64,000 nt of DNA from Pseudomonadales bacterium (GTDB lineage Bacteria > Pseudomonadota > Gammaproteobacteria > Pseudomonadales > Ketobacteraceae). Below the pieces are notes generated by a model. The model made no database searches. It was given only the letters and a program-made list of their open reading frames with translations, and was not told where the DNA came from. The position numbers and the translations under genes were made by a program. Location: contig PAPM01000024.1 of NCBI GenBank assembly GCA_002708905.1, forward strand, positions 124,001 to 188,000, given 5' to 3'. Shown here one piece after another: positions 8,562 through 17,316 of this stretch (positions are counted from its first letter, which is position 1; each line of letters begins with the position of its first letter).

Positions 8562-10151
8562 ATGAATCAGAATTCCGATAACTTTGTAGTTGAATCAACC
8601 CCCGTTCTAGATCTGAAGAAACACGGACTTGAAAAAAGTCATAGTGAGCCAGGTCTCGGTCCTGCACAGTCCTGGGATGCGGATCGTACTGAAGTGTACG
8701 CAGATATCGAGGATTCAGACGCAATTGCCTCATTAATCGCTGATACCGGCGAATCCTATCCTATTACTACTTTTCCCTTCATTATTGGTCGTGGTAGTGA
8801 ATGTGACTTGGTGTTGCAGGGTAAAGGGGTATCCCGCAAGCATGCAGAGATCGTCTTTCAATCAGGACGTTTTGTTGTTAACGATATGGAGAGCCTTAAC
8901 GGCATTAAGGTAAACGGTTACAAAGTTGCTCGCGTCATACTCGAGGAGAATGATGTAATCAAGCTGGGAGAGGTTTCCTTAAGCTTCCACTCAGGTGAGC
9001 AAACAGACGAAAGCCCTCAGGAGCAAATGCCAGCAAAAGCAGGTTTGTTTGCAAAGCAAAAGACAGGCCAGCCACAACAGGATGACACCTTTGGCCCAAG
9101 CCCCATAAAGAAAATAGCCAGTACTGTCATAATCGTATTGGCTGTGGGGATATTTGCCTATGCCGGTTTTCTTTATCTGCAGCGCGGACAGCAGGCAACA
9201 GGTGGCATTGCAATGTCTCCTACTGCACCAGCACCTACTACAGCGGCACAGAAATCTGTAGTGACTTCACCGGCACCCAGCTCCTCATCAACGGATGCGT
9301 CTACAGTGCCGGCAACAGGCCAAACCTCTCAGTCGACTGCTTCTACCCAGCCAGTTTTAAAACCTGAAGTTGCAGATTTGGCTGCCCCGCCACCATCATC
9401 GTCGATTGCTCCACCACCAAGTCTGGCCGCTGCGCCTAAGAAGCCGGAACTCAAAGAAGAGGTTTCTTCACCAACGGTTGCCCCTGAGCCTGTTATTTCC
9501 AAGCCTGCACCCGCACCCACCGCACCCAAGCCAACAGTTAATCTTAACGGCCAAGCTGCAGCAGCACAGGGTACTGCACAAAGTCTCTATATACAGGGTA
9601 AAGCACCACAGGCGCTGGACGAATTGAAGAAATACATTGGTAATGCGGCGGTGTCCAAGAGTTACCAGGATAGAGTTCGCGGTACTTATCGGGATATTGA
9701 TGCATTGTATTCTCAATACACTGATGCCCAGAAAGCATATGCCGCCGGTGACAAGGATCGAGCCTTTAGTGTCTGGACCGACTTTATGGCAAGGGAAACA
9801 GCTCTGCTTGATGGGCAGCGAAGTGTCTATAGCCGCTCAATAATGACTAAGGTTGTAGACGAATATGTAGAGCGGGGCAATCGTGCATCAAATGAAGGCG
9901 ATTATCATAGTGCCTATAGTTACTGGAATAAAGCGGTTGAGCTTGGTGATAGTGTCAGTGCCAAAATTGCGATTGATAACCTGAATAACAAGGCACGGCA
10001 ACTATATCGTCAGGCCTTGAGGCTGGAATATGTCAATACCAATAAAGCTAAGGCAATGTGGGCTGAGGTTACACAGCTGTTACCTCCCGGTACTGAATAT
10101 CATACCAAGGCAAGTGCCAAGCTTGCGTGGTATGAAAAATGGGGCAGTTAA
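8562..10151 (+). CDS. FHA domain - transmembrane - TPR-like protein
   Basis: 529 residues. An FHA domain lies at about 60-145 (FIIGRGSECDLVLQ, SRKHAEI, NDMESLNGIKVNG). A single membrane helix lies at about 187-206 (STVIIVLAVGIFAYAGFLYL). Next comes a linker of about 130 residues rich in Pro, Ala, Ser and Thr, and a C-terminal helical region (about 340-529) with TPR-like repeats (QSLYIQGKAPQALDELKKYI and ASNEGDYHSAYSYWNKAVEL). The FHA part should face the cytoplasm and read phosphothreonine, and the TPR part should face the periplasm. It may pass a signal across the membrane or scaffold the pilus machine. Its stop overlaps the next start (TAATG). Confidence 0.8.
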   Translation: MNQNSDNFVVESTPVLDLKKHGLEKSHSEPGLGPAQSWDADRTEVYADIEDSDAIASLIADTGESYPITTFPFIIGRGSECDLVLQGKGVSRKHAEIVFQSGRFVVNDMESLNGIKVNGYKVARVILEENDVIKLGEVSLSFHSGEQTDESPQEQMPAKAGLFAKQKTGQPQQDDTFGPSPIKKIASTVIIVLAVGIFAYAGFLYLQRGQQATGGIAMSPTAPAPTTAAQKSVVTSPAPSSSSTDASTVPATGQTSQSTASTQPVLKPEVADLAAPPPSSSIAPPPSLAAAPKKPELKEEVSSPTVAPEPVISKPAPAPTAPKPTVNLNGQAAAAQGTAQSLYIQGKAPQALDELKKYIGNAAVSKSYQDRVRGTYRDIDALYSQYTDAQKAYAAGDKDRAFSVWTDFMARETALLDGQRSVYSRSIMTKVVDEYVERGNRASNEGDYHSAYSYWNKAVELGDSVSAKIAIDNLNNKARQLYRQALRLEYVNTNKAKAMWAEVTQLLPPGTEYHTKASAKLAWYEKWGS

Positions 10152-10681
10152 TGTATCGGGTGCTTCTCCTTGCATTATGCCTGTTTAGTATATGGGGTTG
10201 TGCCAGCAATTCGCCGGTGGCAGATAAAAGCCTGAAAGAACGTGCTGAAATCCAAAATCAACTCAACCAAGAGCTGAAAGCTCACTATGATAAGGGTGAA
10301 GCGTTCTATAAATCCGGCCAAATGGATAACGCGCGTGTCGAATTTACCGCCATGCTTGATTTGAAACCGGATGAACCTAATGCTAATTATCGTTTGGGTA
10401 CTATCGCCTTTAAAGAGGGGCAATTCGATGAATCCGCTGCTTATTTTGAGGCGGTAATTCATGTGGAACCCAAGAATTTTAAGGCTCATTATAATTTGGC
10501 CGCGATTCGGTTGATGCAAGCTGAAAATCATTTTAAGTACTATGCGGCTTTGGTAGAGCCAGAGACTGATCTCGGTAAAGTATCTAAGCTGATAGCTGAT
10601 ATTGATGCTTTCAACAACAAACGTTTGCCCAGAGGTAATGAGCGCACTTTGGAGCAATTGGCGACATCATTAAAAAAATAA
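10151..10681 (+). CDS. TPR lipoprotein, TadD-like
   Basis: About 176 residues from ATG 10151, which overlaps the preceding stop. The N-terminus LLLALCLFSIWGCASN is a lipoprotein signal with a Cys after WG. Two TPR units follow (about 50-120: GEAFYKSGQMDNARVEFTAM and GTIAFKEGQFDESAAYFEAV). This matches the TadD pilotin/lipoprotein type, which assists localisation of the Tad secretin, though TadD is usually longer. Outer-membrane anchoring is likely, since residues after the Cys are Ala-Ser-Asn and not Asp. The function is inferred from family and operon. Confidence 0.75.
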   Translation: MYRVLLLALCLFSIWGCASNSPVADKSLKERAEIQNQLNQELKAHYDKGEAFYKSGQMDNARVEFTAMLDLKPDEPNANYRLGTIAFKEGQFDESAAYFEAVIHVEPKNFKAHYNLAAIRLMQAENHFKYYAALVEPETDLGKVSKLIADIDAFNNKRLPRGNERTLEQLATSLKK

Positions 10682-10684
10682 AAA

Positions 10685-11350
10685 ATGGTACACGTAGTCA
10701 CTCTTAGTCAAAAAGGGTCTAAATCGGCTGTCAATGAAGATGCTTGTCTGGCGTTGGCCAACAAGGGGATATTTGTCGTCGCCGATGGAGTGGGAGGTGG
10801 GCCGGCTGGGGATTTCGCCTCTCGTACTCTTGTGCAAGAAATAGAAGGCTTTTGTATCGGAAGCTCCAATCCGGAAGAAGATCTTTTGGAAGCTATTCAG
10901 GCTGCAAATCTGAAAATATTTCAGGCAGGCCAAGATCCAAAGTTGACTGGTATGGCCACTACCATAGCTGCAATTGTTCTGCGAAATGAATCTTTGCTGG
11001 TCTGTCATGTTGGAGACAGCCGGGTTTACCTGTTCAGAAATGGCGATATGAGCGCATTAACTCGGGATCATTCCAAGTTGATTGCCAAGAATGAGGTGCA
11101 GAAACAGGTTGTAACGAATGCGCTGGGTATAAGGGAATCGGTCAAGGTAGAAATTAATCGTTTTTCCTTTTCCACGGGTGATCAATTGTTATTGATGACT
11201 GATGGTATCAGTGATGCCGTGGATGATCGCAGGATTCATGAATTATTTACCCTTTCTGGTCGCTCAACTTCCGAGAAACTTCGATCTTTGATTGAGGAGA
11301 GTGAGCGTTCAGGTGGAAAGGACGATAAAACAGTGCTCTGTGTATTTTGA
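10685..11350 (+). CDS. PP2C-family serine/threonine phosphatase
   Basis: 221 residues, the size of bacterial Stp1-type phosphatases. Metal-binding and catalytic motifs appear in order: SAVNEDA (D19), VVADGVGGGPAGDFAS (D34, G35), GMATTIAAIVL, LLVCHVGDSRVYLFRNGDMS, LLMTDGISDAVDD and GGKDDKTVLCV near the end. The last motif is usually GxxDNxT; here Asn is replaced by Asp. It should remove phosphate from Ser/Thr, and the likely clients are partners of the two FHA domains in this operon. No matching Ser/Thr kinase gene is in the window. It starts three bases after the lipoprotein gene. Confidence 0.88.
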   Translation: MVHVVTLSQKGSKSAVNEDACLALANKGIFVVADGVGGGPAGDFASRTLVQEIEGFCIGSSNPEEDLLEAIQAANLKIFQAGQDPKLTGMATTIAAIVLRNESLLVCHVGDSRVYLFRNGDMSALTRDHSKLIAKNEVQKQVVTNALGIRESVKVEINRFSFSTGDQLLLMTDGISDAVDDRRIHELFTLSGRSTSEKLRSLIEESERSGGKDDKTVLCVF

Positions 11351-11370
11351 TATGCACAGAAGGAGCTCCA

Positions 11371-12018
11371 ATGAAAACAACAAAAGCTGTGGATCGTTTT
11401 GGGCAGTCTGGTGTTTCCATGATGGAAACGATGCTGGTTATGCCAATTATGCTGTTGATTGGGTTCGGAATTGTGCATGCGGGTTTGGTATATCAGGCTC
11501 AGGCCAATCTGGAGTATGCTGCTTTGATGGCTGCCAGGGTAGGTGCAGCGTCCAGTATTGATGTCACGGCAATGAGAACAGAAGCAGAATATCGTATGAG
11601 AGCCACGACTGGTGTTGATGGGAGCGATTTGGATGCTGTTTCAAAGGAGTTCGAAAACATTCGAATTACTGTACTCAATCCCAGTCGTGAGATGTTTGAT
11701 ACCTGCGGCGAGAGGCCAATCAATACGAATGATTGTGTAAACGACAATAATTGCGAAATCCCCTATTTTGGCCAACAGTTTTATATTCGTGGTAATGAAT
11801 GTGCTGGGGCCAGCATACAAGATGCAAATATCCTGCGTATTCGCGTGTCTTATACATACAACAGCCGTATTCCTTTTTTAAATAATATTCGATTTATCGG
11901 TGAGCCCGGTCGTGAAGAGGAAGAAGGGATAGATATAACCGCAATAGCGACTGTTCGCATGCAGACCCCGGCACGCTTAACACTCGCAAATCAGGATAAT
12001 ATCATTTCAACGGAGTAA
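11371..12018 (+). CDS. TadE-like pseudopilin, last gene of the Tad operon
   Basis: 215 residues from ATG 11371, preceded by a strong ribosome site (AAGGAG at 11359-11364); an upstream in-frame ATG at 11347 lies inside the phosphatase gene and is less likely. The N-terminus GQSGVSMMETMLVMPIML has the TadE motif (Gly then Glu at +5) and a long hydrophobic helix, followed by QAQANLEYAALMAARVGA. The C-terminal domain has four cysteines (CGERPINTNDC, NNCEI, NECAG). It is a predicted minor pseudopilin. The 3' end overlaps the convergent oxidoreductase gene by 12 bases, so no terminator fits between them. Confidence 0.8.
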   Translation: MKTTKAVDRFGQSGVSMMETMLVMPIMLLIGFGIVHAGLVYQAQANLEYAALMAARVGAASSIDVTAMRTEAEYRMRATTGVDGSDLDAVSKEFENIRITVLNPSREMFDTCGERPINTNDCVNDNNCEIPYFGQQFYIRGNECAGASIQDANILRIRVSYTYNSRIPFLNNIRFIGEPGREEEEGIDITAIATVRMQTPARLTLANQDNIISTE

Positions 12019-12870
12019 TCGTTTCAAAAGGCTCGACGTATCCCACCTTCCACCACCCATTCTCTGGACCTCTGAATAAAATTGATCCACTAAAGCTGCA
12101 ACAGGTAAATGGGAGCCATTTTTTCTCGCTTCCTGCAGGCAAATATCCAAGTCTTTTCGCATCCAGTCGACAGCAAAACCGTGCTCATATTGGTCCTGAT
12201 TCATAGTCTTATGACGATTATCCATCTGCCAGGATTGGGCGGCGCCTTTGCCGATAACGTCGAATACCTGCTCTACATCCAGGCCGGCTTTCTGCGCAAA
12301 CTGGACACCTTCCGCCAGGCTTTGAATCAGTCCGGCTATGCAGATCTGATTGACCATCTTGGTCAGTTGGCCTGCGCCGCATTCGCCCATGAGGGTTGTT
12401 TGCTTTGCATAGTGGTTCATCACCGGTTGGGCTCTTTCAAAGTCCTTCTGGGTTCCGCCACACATAATGGTGAGTTGACCATTTTCAGCACCTTGTTGAC
12501 CACCGGATACAGGCGCATCAATAAAACCCGCACCCATACTTTCTAATTTGCTGGATAGTTCCCGTGCCATCTCTGCCGAAGCCGTGGTGTGATCGATGAG
12601 GATTGAGTCTTGGCTTAAACTCTCTGCTATTCCATCAGACCCCATGATCACATCATAAAGATCTTGATCGTTGCCAACGCAGGTAAACACCAGGTCAGCA
12701 TCAACAGCTGCCGCCGCCGGAGTGTTGGCTGATGTGCCTTTGTACTGGCTTAACCATTTTTCTGCTTTGGAGGCGGTACGGTTGAATACGCAGATATCGA
12801 GACCGGCATTAGCCAAGTGTCCTGCCATTGGGTAACCCATTACGCCCAGCCCGATAAATGCGATTTTCAT
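12007..12870 (-). CDS. NAD(P)-binding 3-hydroxyisobutyrate dehydrogenase-family enzyme
   Basis: 287 residues. The Rossmann loop is at the start (IAFIGLGVMGYPMAGHLANAG split around residues 4-24). The substrate-binding DAPVSGGQQGAENGQLTIM is at about 118-136, and the catalytic lysine lies in GAGQLTKMVNQIC near residue 170. These are the signatures of the beta-hydroxyacid dehydrogenase family (3-hydroxyisobutyrate, tartronate semialdehyde, glyoxylate/succinic semialdehyde reductases). The exact substrate cannot be read from the sequence. It lies downstream of gltA in the same orientation but is separated from it by a terminator, so it is likely expressed on its own. Confidence 0.87.
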   Translation of the reverse strand: MKIAFIGLGVMGYPMAGHLANAGLDICVFNRTASKAEKWLSQYKGTSANTPAAAAVDADLVFTCVGNDQDLYDVIMGSDGIAESLSQDSILIDHTTASAEMARELSSKLESMGAGFIDAPVSGGQQGAENGQLTIMCGGTQKDFERAQPVMNHYAKQTTLMGECGAGQLTKMVNQICIAGLIQSLAEGVQFAQKAGLDVEQVFDVIGKGAAQSWQMDNRHKTMNQDQYEHGFAVDWMRKDLDICLQEARKNGSHLPVAALVDQFYSEVQRMGGGRWDTSSLLKRLLR

Positions 12871-12917
12871 CTTATAGATTCCTTGTCTTGCGATTTCTGT
12901 GCTCTAAATAATACTCG

Positions 12918-12943
12918 AAAAAAAAGGCCGCTTGCGCAGCCTT
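12918..12943 (-). terminator. Rho-independent terminator of gltA
   Basis: On the minus strand an eight-pair stem AAGGCTGC / GCGGCCTT (one G-T pair) closes a GCAA loop and runs into eight T's. It begins six bases after the gltA stop. The plus-strand side also has a short T run, so it may work weakly in both directions. Confidence 0.85.
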
Positions 12944-12949
12944 TTTCTC

Positions 12950-14230
12950 TTATCGCTTGTCCAGCGGCACAAAGTCTCGTTGTGGCGAGCCAGTGTACAA
13001 TTGACGTGGGCGACCGATACGATAGGAGCCACTGATCATTTCATGCCAGTGAGCAACCCAGCCTACAGTACGCGCCAGTGCGAAGATTACGGTAAACATG
13101 CTGGTGGGGATACCAATTGCCTTGAGGATGATACCGGAATAGAAGTCTACGTTCGGATACAGGTTCTTCTCAATGAAGTAGCTGTCAGAACGTGCGATGT
13201 CTTCCAGTTTCATGGCCAGTTCAAGCAACGGATCCTTGATGCCCAATTCGCCCAGCACTTCATGACAGGTTTCACGCATTACCTTAGCGCGGGGATCGTA
13301 GTTTTTGTAAACACGATGTCCGAAGCCCATCAGGCGGAAGGGATCATTCTTGTCTTTTGCTTTGGCAACGAATTTATCCACATTGGATACATCGCCGATT
13401 TCAGTGAGCATATCCAGTACGGCTTCGTTTGCGCCACCGTGTGCCGGTCCCCACAGCGCGGCAATACCGGCCGCAATACAGGCAAACGGGTTGGCGCCGG
13501 AGGAGCCAGCCAAGCGTACGGTTGAAGTGGACGCGTTCTGCTCGTGATCGGCATGAAGAATGAAGATCTTGTCCATGGCTTTGGCCAGGATTGGATTCAC
13601 TTCGTAGTCTTCACAGGGAACGCCGAACATCATCTGCAGGAAGTTTTCAGAGTAGCTCAGGTTGTTCTTTGGATACATGAAGGGCTGGCCAAGTGAATAC
13701 TTGTAACACATGGCGGCCAGTGTCGGCATTTTAGCGATCAGGCGGAATGCTGCGATTTCGCGGTGGCGCTCATCGGAAATTTCCAGAGAGTCGTGATAGA
13801 ACGCAGACAATGCACCAACGACACCACACATGATCGCCATAGGATGGGCATCGCGGCGGAAGCCGTGATAAAACCCACGCAGCTGTTCATGAACCATGGT
13901 GTGATTATTGATCGTGCTTTCGAACTTTTCTTTTTCGGCCGCGTTGGGAAGCTCTCCGTACAGGAGAAGGTAGCAAACTTCCAGGTAATCAGAGTTGTCT
14001 GCTAACTGATCTATCGGATAGCCGCGGTGCAACAAGATGCCTTTGCCGCCATCGATGTAGGTGATTTTGGACTCGCAGGCAGCGGTGGAAACGAAGCCTG
14101 GGTCGTAAGTGAAGACACCCTCGGCAGTCAGCTTGCCAACGTCAATTACGTCTGGGCCGATAGTGCCGGAATAAATGGGTAGATCGAGGGTGGTTTCGCC
14201 TAGGGTCAACTGAGCGCTTTTCTCAGTCAT
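12950..14230 (-). CDS. gltA: Citrate synthase (type II)
   Basis: 426 residues, normal for the hexameric NADH-sensitive proteobacterial enzyme. It condenses acetyl-CoA and oxaloacetate in the TCA cycle. The N-terminal beta domain ([20 protein letters not shown]) and [20 protein letters not shown] are typical. The active-site segments are [38 protein letters not shown] and [18 protein letters not shown]. It diverges from sdhCDAB, as in Pseudomonas relatives. It has a long predicted 5' leader with a candidate promoter near 14462-14490. Confidence 0.97.
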   Translation of the reverse strand: MTEKSAQLTLGETTLDLPIYSGTIGPDVIDVGKLTAEGVFTYDPGFVSTAACESKITYIDGGKGILLHRGYPIDQLADNSDYLEVCYLLLYGELPNAAEKEKFESTINNHTMVHEQLRGFYHGFRRDAHPMAIMCGVVGALSAFYHDSLEISDERHREIAAFRLIAKMPTLAAMCYKYSLGQPFMYPKNNLSYSENFLQMMFGVPCEDYEVNPILAKAMDKIFILHADHEQNASTSTVRLAGSSGANPFACIAAGIAALWGPAHGGANEAVLDMLTEIGDVSNVDKFVAKAKDKNDPFRLMGFGHRVYKNYDPRAKVMRETCHEVLGELGIKDPLLELAMKLEDIARSDSYFIEKNLYPNVDFYSGIILKAIGIPTSMFTVIFALARTVGWVAHWHEMISGSYRIGRPRQLYTGSPQRDFVPLDKR

Positions 14231-14461
14231 ATTACTCTCCTGTACTCGGTTAGTAGGCAGTTCAGCAGGAATTGTGCCGAATCAAGCAACTGTTCCCCTG
14301 ATAGAAGAGCAGCTGAGCCTACGTGCTCGTTAATATGGAGCCTCTGCATTTAAGCCCTGTGTCACAAAGGTAATTGTGCCACGTGAGATAGCTTTGTCGT
14401 GAATATATTTGACTACTTCTGCCCAACTGCCTTAAATCAGGCCGAGCTAAAGTGGTCGCCA

Positions 14462-14490
14462 AAACTAATCACTCAATGAAAGTTTGTCAA
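14462..14490 (-). promoter_or_regulatory. Candidate gltA promoter
   Basis: On the minus strand a perfect -35 TTGACA (14490-14485) is followed after 17 bases by TAGTTT (14467-14462). The -10 matches only three of six consensus bases. Transcription would start about 225 bases upstream of the gltA ATG. A 9-bp inverted repeat brackets the -35 box (separate entry). Confidence 0.45.
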
Positions 14491-14512
14491 TTTATTTCAG
14501 GCCTGAGTGATT
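14467..14512. promoter_or_regulatory. 9-bp inverted repeat around the gltA -35 box
   Basis: AATCACTCA (14467-14475) and TGAGTGATT (14504-14512) are perfect complements 28 bases apart. The right arm overlaps a 10-bp palindrome TCAGGCCTGA (14497-14506). The arms flank the TTGACA box on the minus strand, so binding of a dimer or DNA looping could control gltA. It could also form a stem in any transcript that crosses it. Confidence 0.5.
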
Positions 14513-14636
14513 GTTTTAACAGCAGAGACCGCTAAGTCACGTATTTCAGGCTCATTCTAGTGCATAGCTGTCATATTGTGCGCCAAAGTAGGGATAAATG
14601 CTTGTTATACAAACGTCTATAAGCCCAATTGATCAT

Positions 14637-14665
14637 TTGTATTTCAATGTCTATGAGACTATACT
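14637..14665 (+). promoter_or_regulatory. Candidate sdhCDAB promoter
   Basis: TTGTAT (14637-14642), 17 bases, then TATACT (14660-14665), which matches five of six -10 consensus bases. The predicted start is near 14672, about 120 bases before sdhC. The stretch between gltA and sdhC (14231-14792) otherwise holds the gltA control region and no gene that I can support. Confidence 0.5.
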
Positions 14666-14669
14666 TCGG

Positions 14670-14701
14670 CCCCGAATGAGAGAGGGGCACAAATTTCGGG
14701 G
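14670..14701 (+). promoter_or_regulatory. Stem-loop at the 5' end of the sdh leader
   Basis: CCCCGAA (14670-14676) pairs with TTCGGGG (14695-14701) across an 18-base loop. It would form the first structured element of the sdhC transcript if the promoter just upstream is right. There is no T tract, so it is more likely a stability or regulatory element than a terminator. Confidence 0.45.
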
Positions 14702-14792
14702 TTATTTAACTTCCTGATTTTTCATGCCTAACTGTTCTCGGAACTTCCTTCAACGCTCCTGCTTTGGAGCCACAGTCGCAGTGGTTAGAACC

Positions 14793-15167
14793 GTGAAAAG
14801 TCAACGACCTGTTAATCTGGATATCACGACTATCAAGTTTACGCCGCAAATGATTGCCTCTATTACCCACCGTATTGCTGGGGTAGGGATCTTTGTCGGT
14901 ATGGCTTTCCTTATATGGGGGTTGGGCCTGTCCCTGCAGAGTCAGGAATCTTTCGAGCAATTGAAAGAGTGCATGGACAGCGTGATCGCCAAACTCATCT
15001 TATGGGTAATCTTAGCCGGGTTCATTTATCACTTTGTGGCTGGTGTACGTCATATGTTGATGGACGCTGGATACTTTGAAACCTTAGAGGGTTCGAAGAC
15101 CTTGGCTATTGCCGTCATTGTTGTATCTGCTGTTCTGATTCTTGCTGCGGGGGTATGGGTATGGTAA
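14793..15167 (+). CDS. sdhC: Succinate dehydrogenase cytochrome b556 subunit
   Basis: 124 residues from GTG 14793 (KSQRPVNLDITTIKFTPQM). This matches the usual SdhC N-terminus; an ATG at 14724 would add 23 residues unlike the family. Three membrane helices are visible (IASITHRIAGVGIFVGMAF, LILWVILAGFIYHFVAGV, LAIAVIVVSAVLILAAGV), with the haem-ligand type His in the FIYHFVAGVRH segment. It anchors the SdhAB dimer to the membrane and binds quinone and haem b. Its stop overlaps the sdhD start (ATGGTAA). Confidence 0.95.
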   Translation: MKSQRPVNLDITTIKFTPQMIASITHRIAGVGIFVGMAFLIWGLGLSLQSQESFEQLKECMDSVIAKLILWVILAGFIYHFVAGVRHMLMDAGYFETLEGSKTLAIAVIVVSAVLILAAGVWVW

Positions 15168-15529
15168 CCAGCGTAACCAGTCTGGGTAAAAACGGCCTTT
15201 ATGATTGGGTTATCCAGCGCGCAACTGCGGTAATTCTGGGTGTTTATTTTTTGTGCATGATGGGCTTCCTTATTGCTAATCCGGATCTGACCTTTGATAA
15301 GTGGCAGGCCTACATGACTTCTACTTATATGCGCATCTTTACGTTGATAGCGCTGGTGTCCATGGCGGCTCACGCCTGGGTAGGGTTGTGGACAATCTCC
15401 ACTGACTATCTGACCACCCGTCAACTGGGTGCAGCGGGCACTTTTCTCCGTATTGCTTTTCAGGCTGTATGCGCACTGGTGACAGTGGTGTACGTAGTGT
15501 GGGGCATCCAGATTCTGTGGGGTATTTAA
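15161..15529 (+). CDS. sdhD: Succinate dehydrogenase membrane anchor subunit
   Basis: 122 residues from ATG 15161, which overlaps the sdhC stop; ATG 15155 is two codons upstream. The N-terminus VTSVTSLGKNGLYDWVIQR is typical of SdhD. Three hydrophobic helices follow, with the conserved His in ALVSMAAHAWVGLWTISTDY, which contributes to haem and quinone binding. The protein pairs with SdhC. sdhA begins three bases after the stop. Confidence 0.95.
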   Translation: MVTSVTSLGKNGLYDWVIQRATAVILGVYFLCMMGFLIANPDLTFDKWQAYMTSTYMRIFTLIALVSMAAHAWVGLWTISTDYLTTRQLGAAGTFLRIAFQAVCALVTVVYVVWGIQILWGI

Positions 15530-15532
15530 AAG

Positions 15533-17305
15533 ATGGCCAATATGCGTACTTTGACGTTTGATGCAGTAATCGTTGGTGGCGGCGGTGCCGGTATGCGGGC
15601 TGCCCTGCAACTGGCCCAATCTGGTCAGAAAACTGCGCTTATTTCCAAGGTTTTTCCTACCCGTTCTCATACTGTATCCGCTCAGGGCGGTATCACTTGT
15701 GCGATCGCCAGTGCTGATCCCAATGATGATTGGCGTTGGCATATGTATGACACCGTAAAGGGGTCCGACTATATCGGTGACCAAGACGCCATTGAGTACA
15801 TGTGCAGTGTTGGTCCTGAGGCGGTATTCGAGCTGGATCACATGGGGCTGCCGTTCTCACGTACTGAGGCGGGCCGTATCTATCAGCGTCCTTTTGGTGG
15901 TCAATCCAAGAATTTTGGTGAAGGTGGTCAGGCCGCCCGAACCTGCGCTGCGGCTGACCGTACCGGTCACGCATTGCTGCACACCTTGTATCAGCAGAAT
16001 GTGCGCAACAAGACCAACTTTTATAACGAGTGGTATGCCGCTGACCTGGTGACAAACCAGGATGGTGCGGTAACTGGTGTTATTGCGATTTCCATGGAAA
16101 CCGGTGAGTCGGTTTACTTCAAATCCAAGGCAACTGTGTTTGCTACGGGTGGCTCCGGTCGAATCTATGCGTCCACCACCAATGCGTTAATCAATACTGG
16201 TGACGGTGTTGGCATGGCATTGCGCGCTGGCTTCCCGGTGCAGGACATTGAGATGTGGCAGTTCCATCCCACCGGTATTGCTGGCGCTGGTGTGCTGGTA
16301 ACGGAAGGTTGTCGGGGTGAGGGTGGTTACCTGGTAAACAAAGATGGCGAGCGCTTTATGGAGCGATATGCTCCCAACGCCAAAGACCTGGCAGGTCGTG
16401 ATGTTGTTGCCCGCTCCATGATGCAGGAAATCCTCGATGGCCGTGGCTGTGGTCCCGAAGGCGATCACGTATTCCTGAAGTTGGATCACCTGGGTGAAGA
16501 AGTTCTGCACAAGCGTTTGCCGGGTATCTGTGAGCTGGCGATTACGTTTGCGGCCGCGGATCCGGTTAAGGTGCCGATTCCTGTGGTTCCAACCTGTCAT
16601 TATATGATGGGTGGTATCCCAACCAATATTCATGGTCAGGCGATCATGCAGGACGCGAATGGCAACGACAAAATCATTGATGGCCTCTACGCTGTGGGTG
16701 AGGTTGCCTGCGTGTCTGTACATGGTGCTAACCGTCTGGGTGGTAATTCGCTGCTGGATTTGGTTGTGTTCGGTCGGGCGGCCGGTCTGTTTATCGAGAA
16801 AGCGCTGAAGGAAGGTGTAGAGCACCGTGATACTTCAGAATCTGATTTGGAGCGTGCCTATAGCCGCCTGAATCGTCTGGAAGCTTCAACCTCTGGCGAA
16901 GATGTGGCTGGATTGCGAAAAGAGCTGCAGACCAATATGCAGAATAACTTTGGTGTATTCCGCAAGGGCGACCTGATGATTGAGGGTGTCAAGAAGCTGG
17001 AAGAGCTGCGTGAGCGTATCGCCAATACTCACCTGGTAGATAAAAGCAGTGCGTTCAACACTGCTCGAATCGAAGCGCTGGAGTTGGATAACCTGCTGGA
17101 AGTGGCAGAAGCAACTGCCATTGCTGCTGAGGGTCGCAAGGAAAGTCGCGGTGCCCATAGCCGCTATGACTTCCCGGATCGTGATGACGAGAACTGGTTG
17201 GCTCATTCAATCTACGACCCAACCACCAAGAAGCTTTCCAAGCGCGCTGTAAACTTTTCACCCAAGCAGGTGGAAACATTCCAGCCCAAGGTCCGAACTT
17301 ACTAA
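15533..17305 (+). CDS. sdhA: Succinate dehydrogenase flavoprotein subunit
   Basis: 590 residues, the normal length. The FAD-binding loop [17 protein letters not shown] (about 13-29) is followed by [14 protein letters not shown] with the His that binds FAD covalently. Active-site segments include [20 protein letters not shown] and [17 protein letters not shown], and near the end of the FAD domain [20 protein letters not shown]. It oxidises succinate to fumarate and passes electrons to SdhB. It is third in the sdhCDAB operon with very short gaps. Confidence 0.98.
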   Translation: MANMRTLTFDAVIVGGGGAGMRAALQLAQSGQKTALISKVFPTRSHTVSAQGGITCAIASADPNDDWRWHMYDTVKGSDYIGDQDAIEYMCSVGPEAVFELDHMGLPFSRTEAGRIYQRPFGGQSKNFGEGGQAARTCAAADRTGHALLHTLYQQNVRNKTNFYNEWYAADLVTNQDGAVTGVIAISMETGESVYFKSKATVFATGGSGRIYASTTNALINTGDGVGMALRAGFPVQDIEMWQFHPTGIAGAGVLVTEGCRGEGGYLVNKDGERFMERYAPNAKDLAGRDVVARSMMQEILDGRGCGPEGDHVFLKLDHLGEEVLHKRLPGICELAITFAAADPVKVPIPVVPTCHYMMGGIPTNIHGQAIMQDANGNDKIIDGLYAVGEVACVSVHGANRLGGNSLLDLVVFGRAAGLFIEKALKEGVEHRDTSESDLERAYSRLNRLEASTSGEDVAGLRKELQTNMQNNFGVFRKGDLMIEGVKKLEELRERIANTHLVDKSSAFNTARIEALELDNLLEVAEATAIAAEGRKESRGAHSRYDFPDRDDENWLAHSIYDPTTKKLSKRAVNFSPKQVETFQPKVRTY

Positions 17306-17316
17306 GGTGAATCGAT

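Noticed and set aside
15050-15841. 263-residue minus-strand frame over sdhD and the start of sdhA
   Set aside because: Low-quality composition (many His/Thr/Gln) and fully overlaps essential sdh genes.
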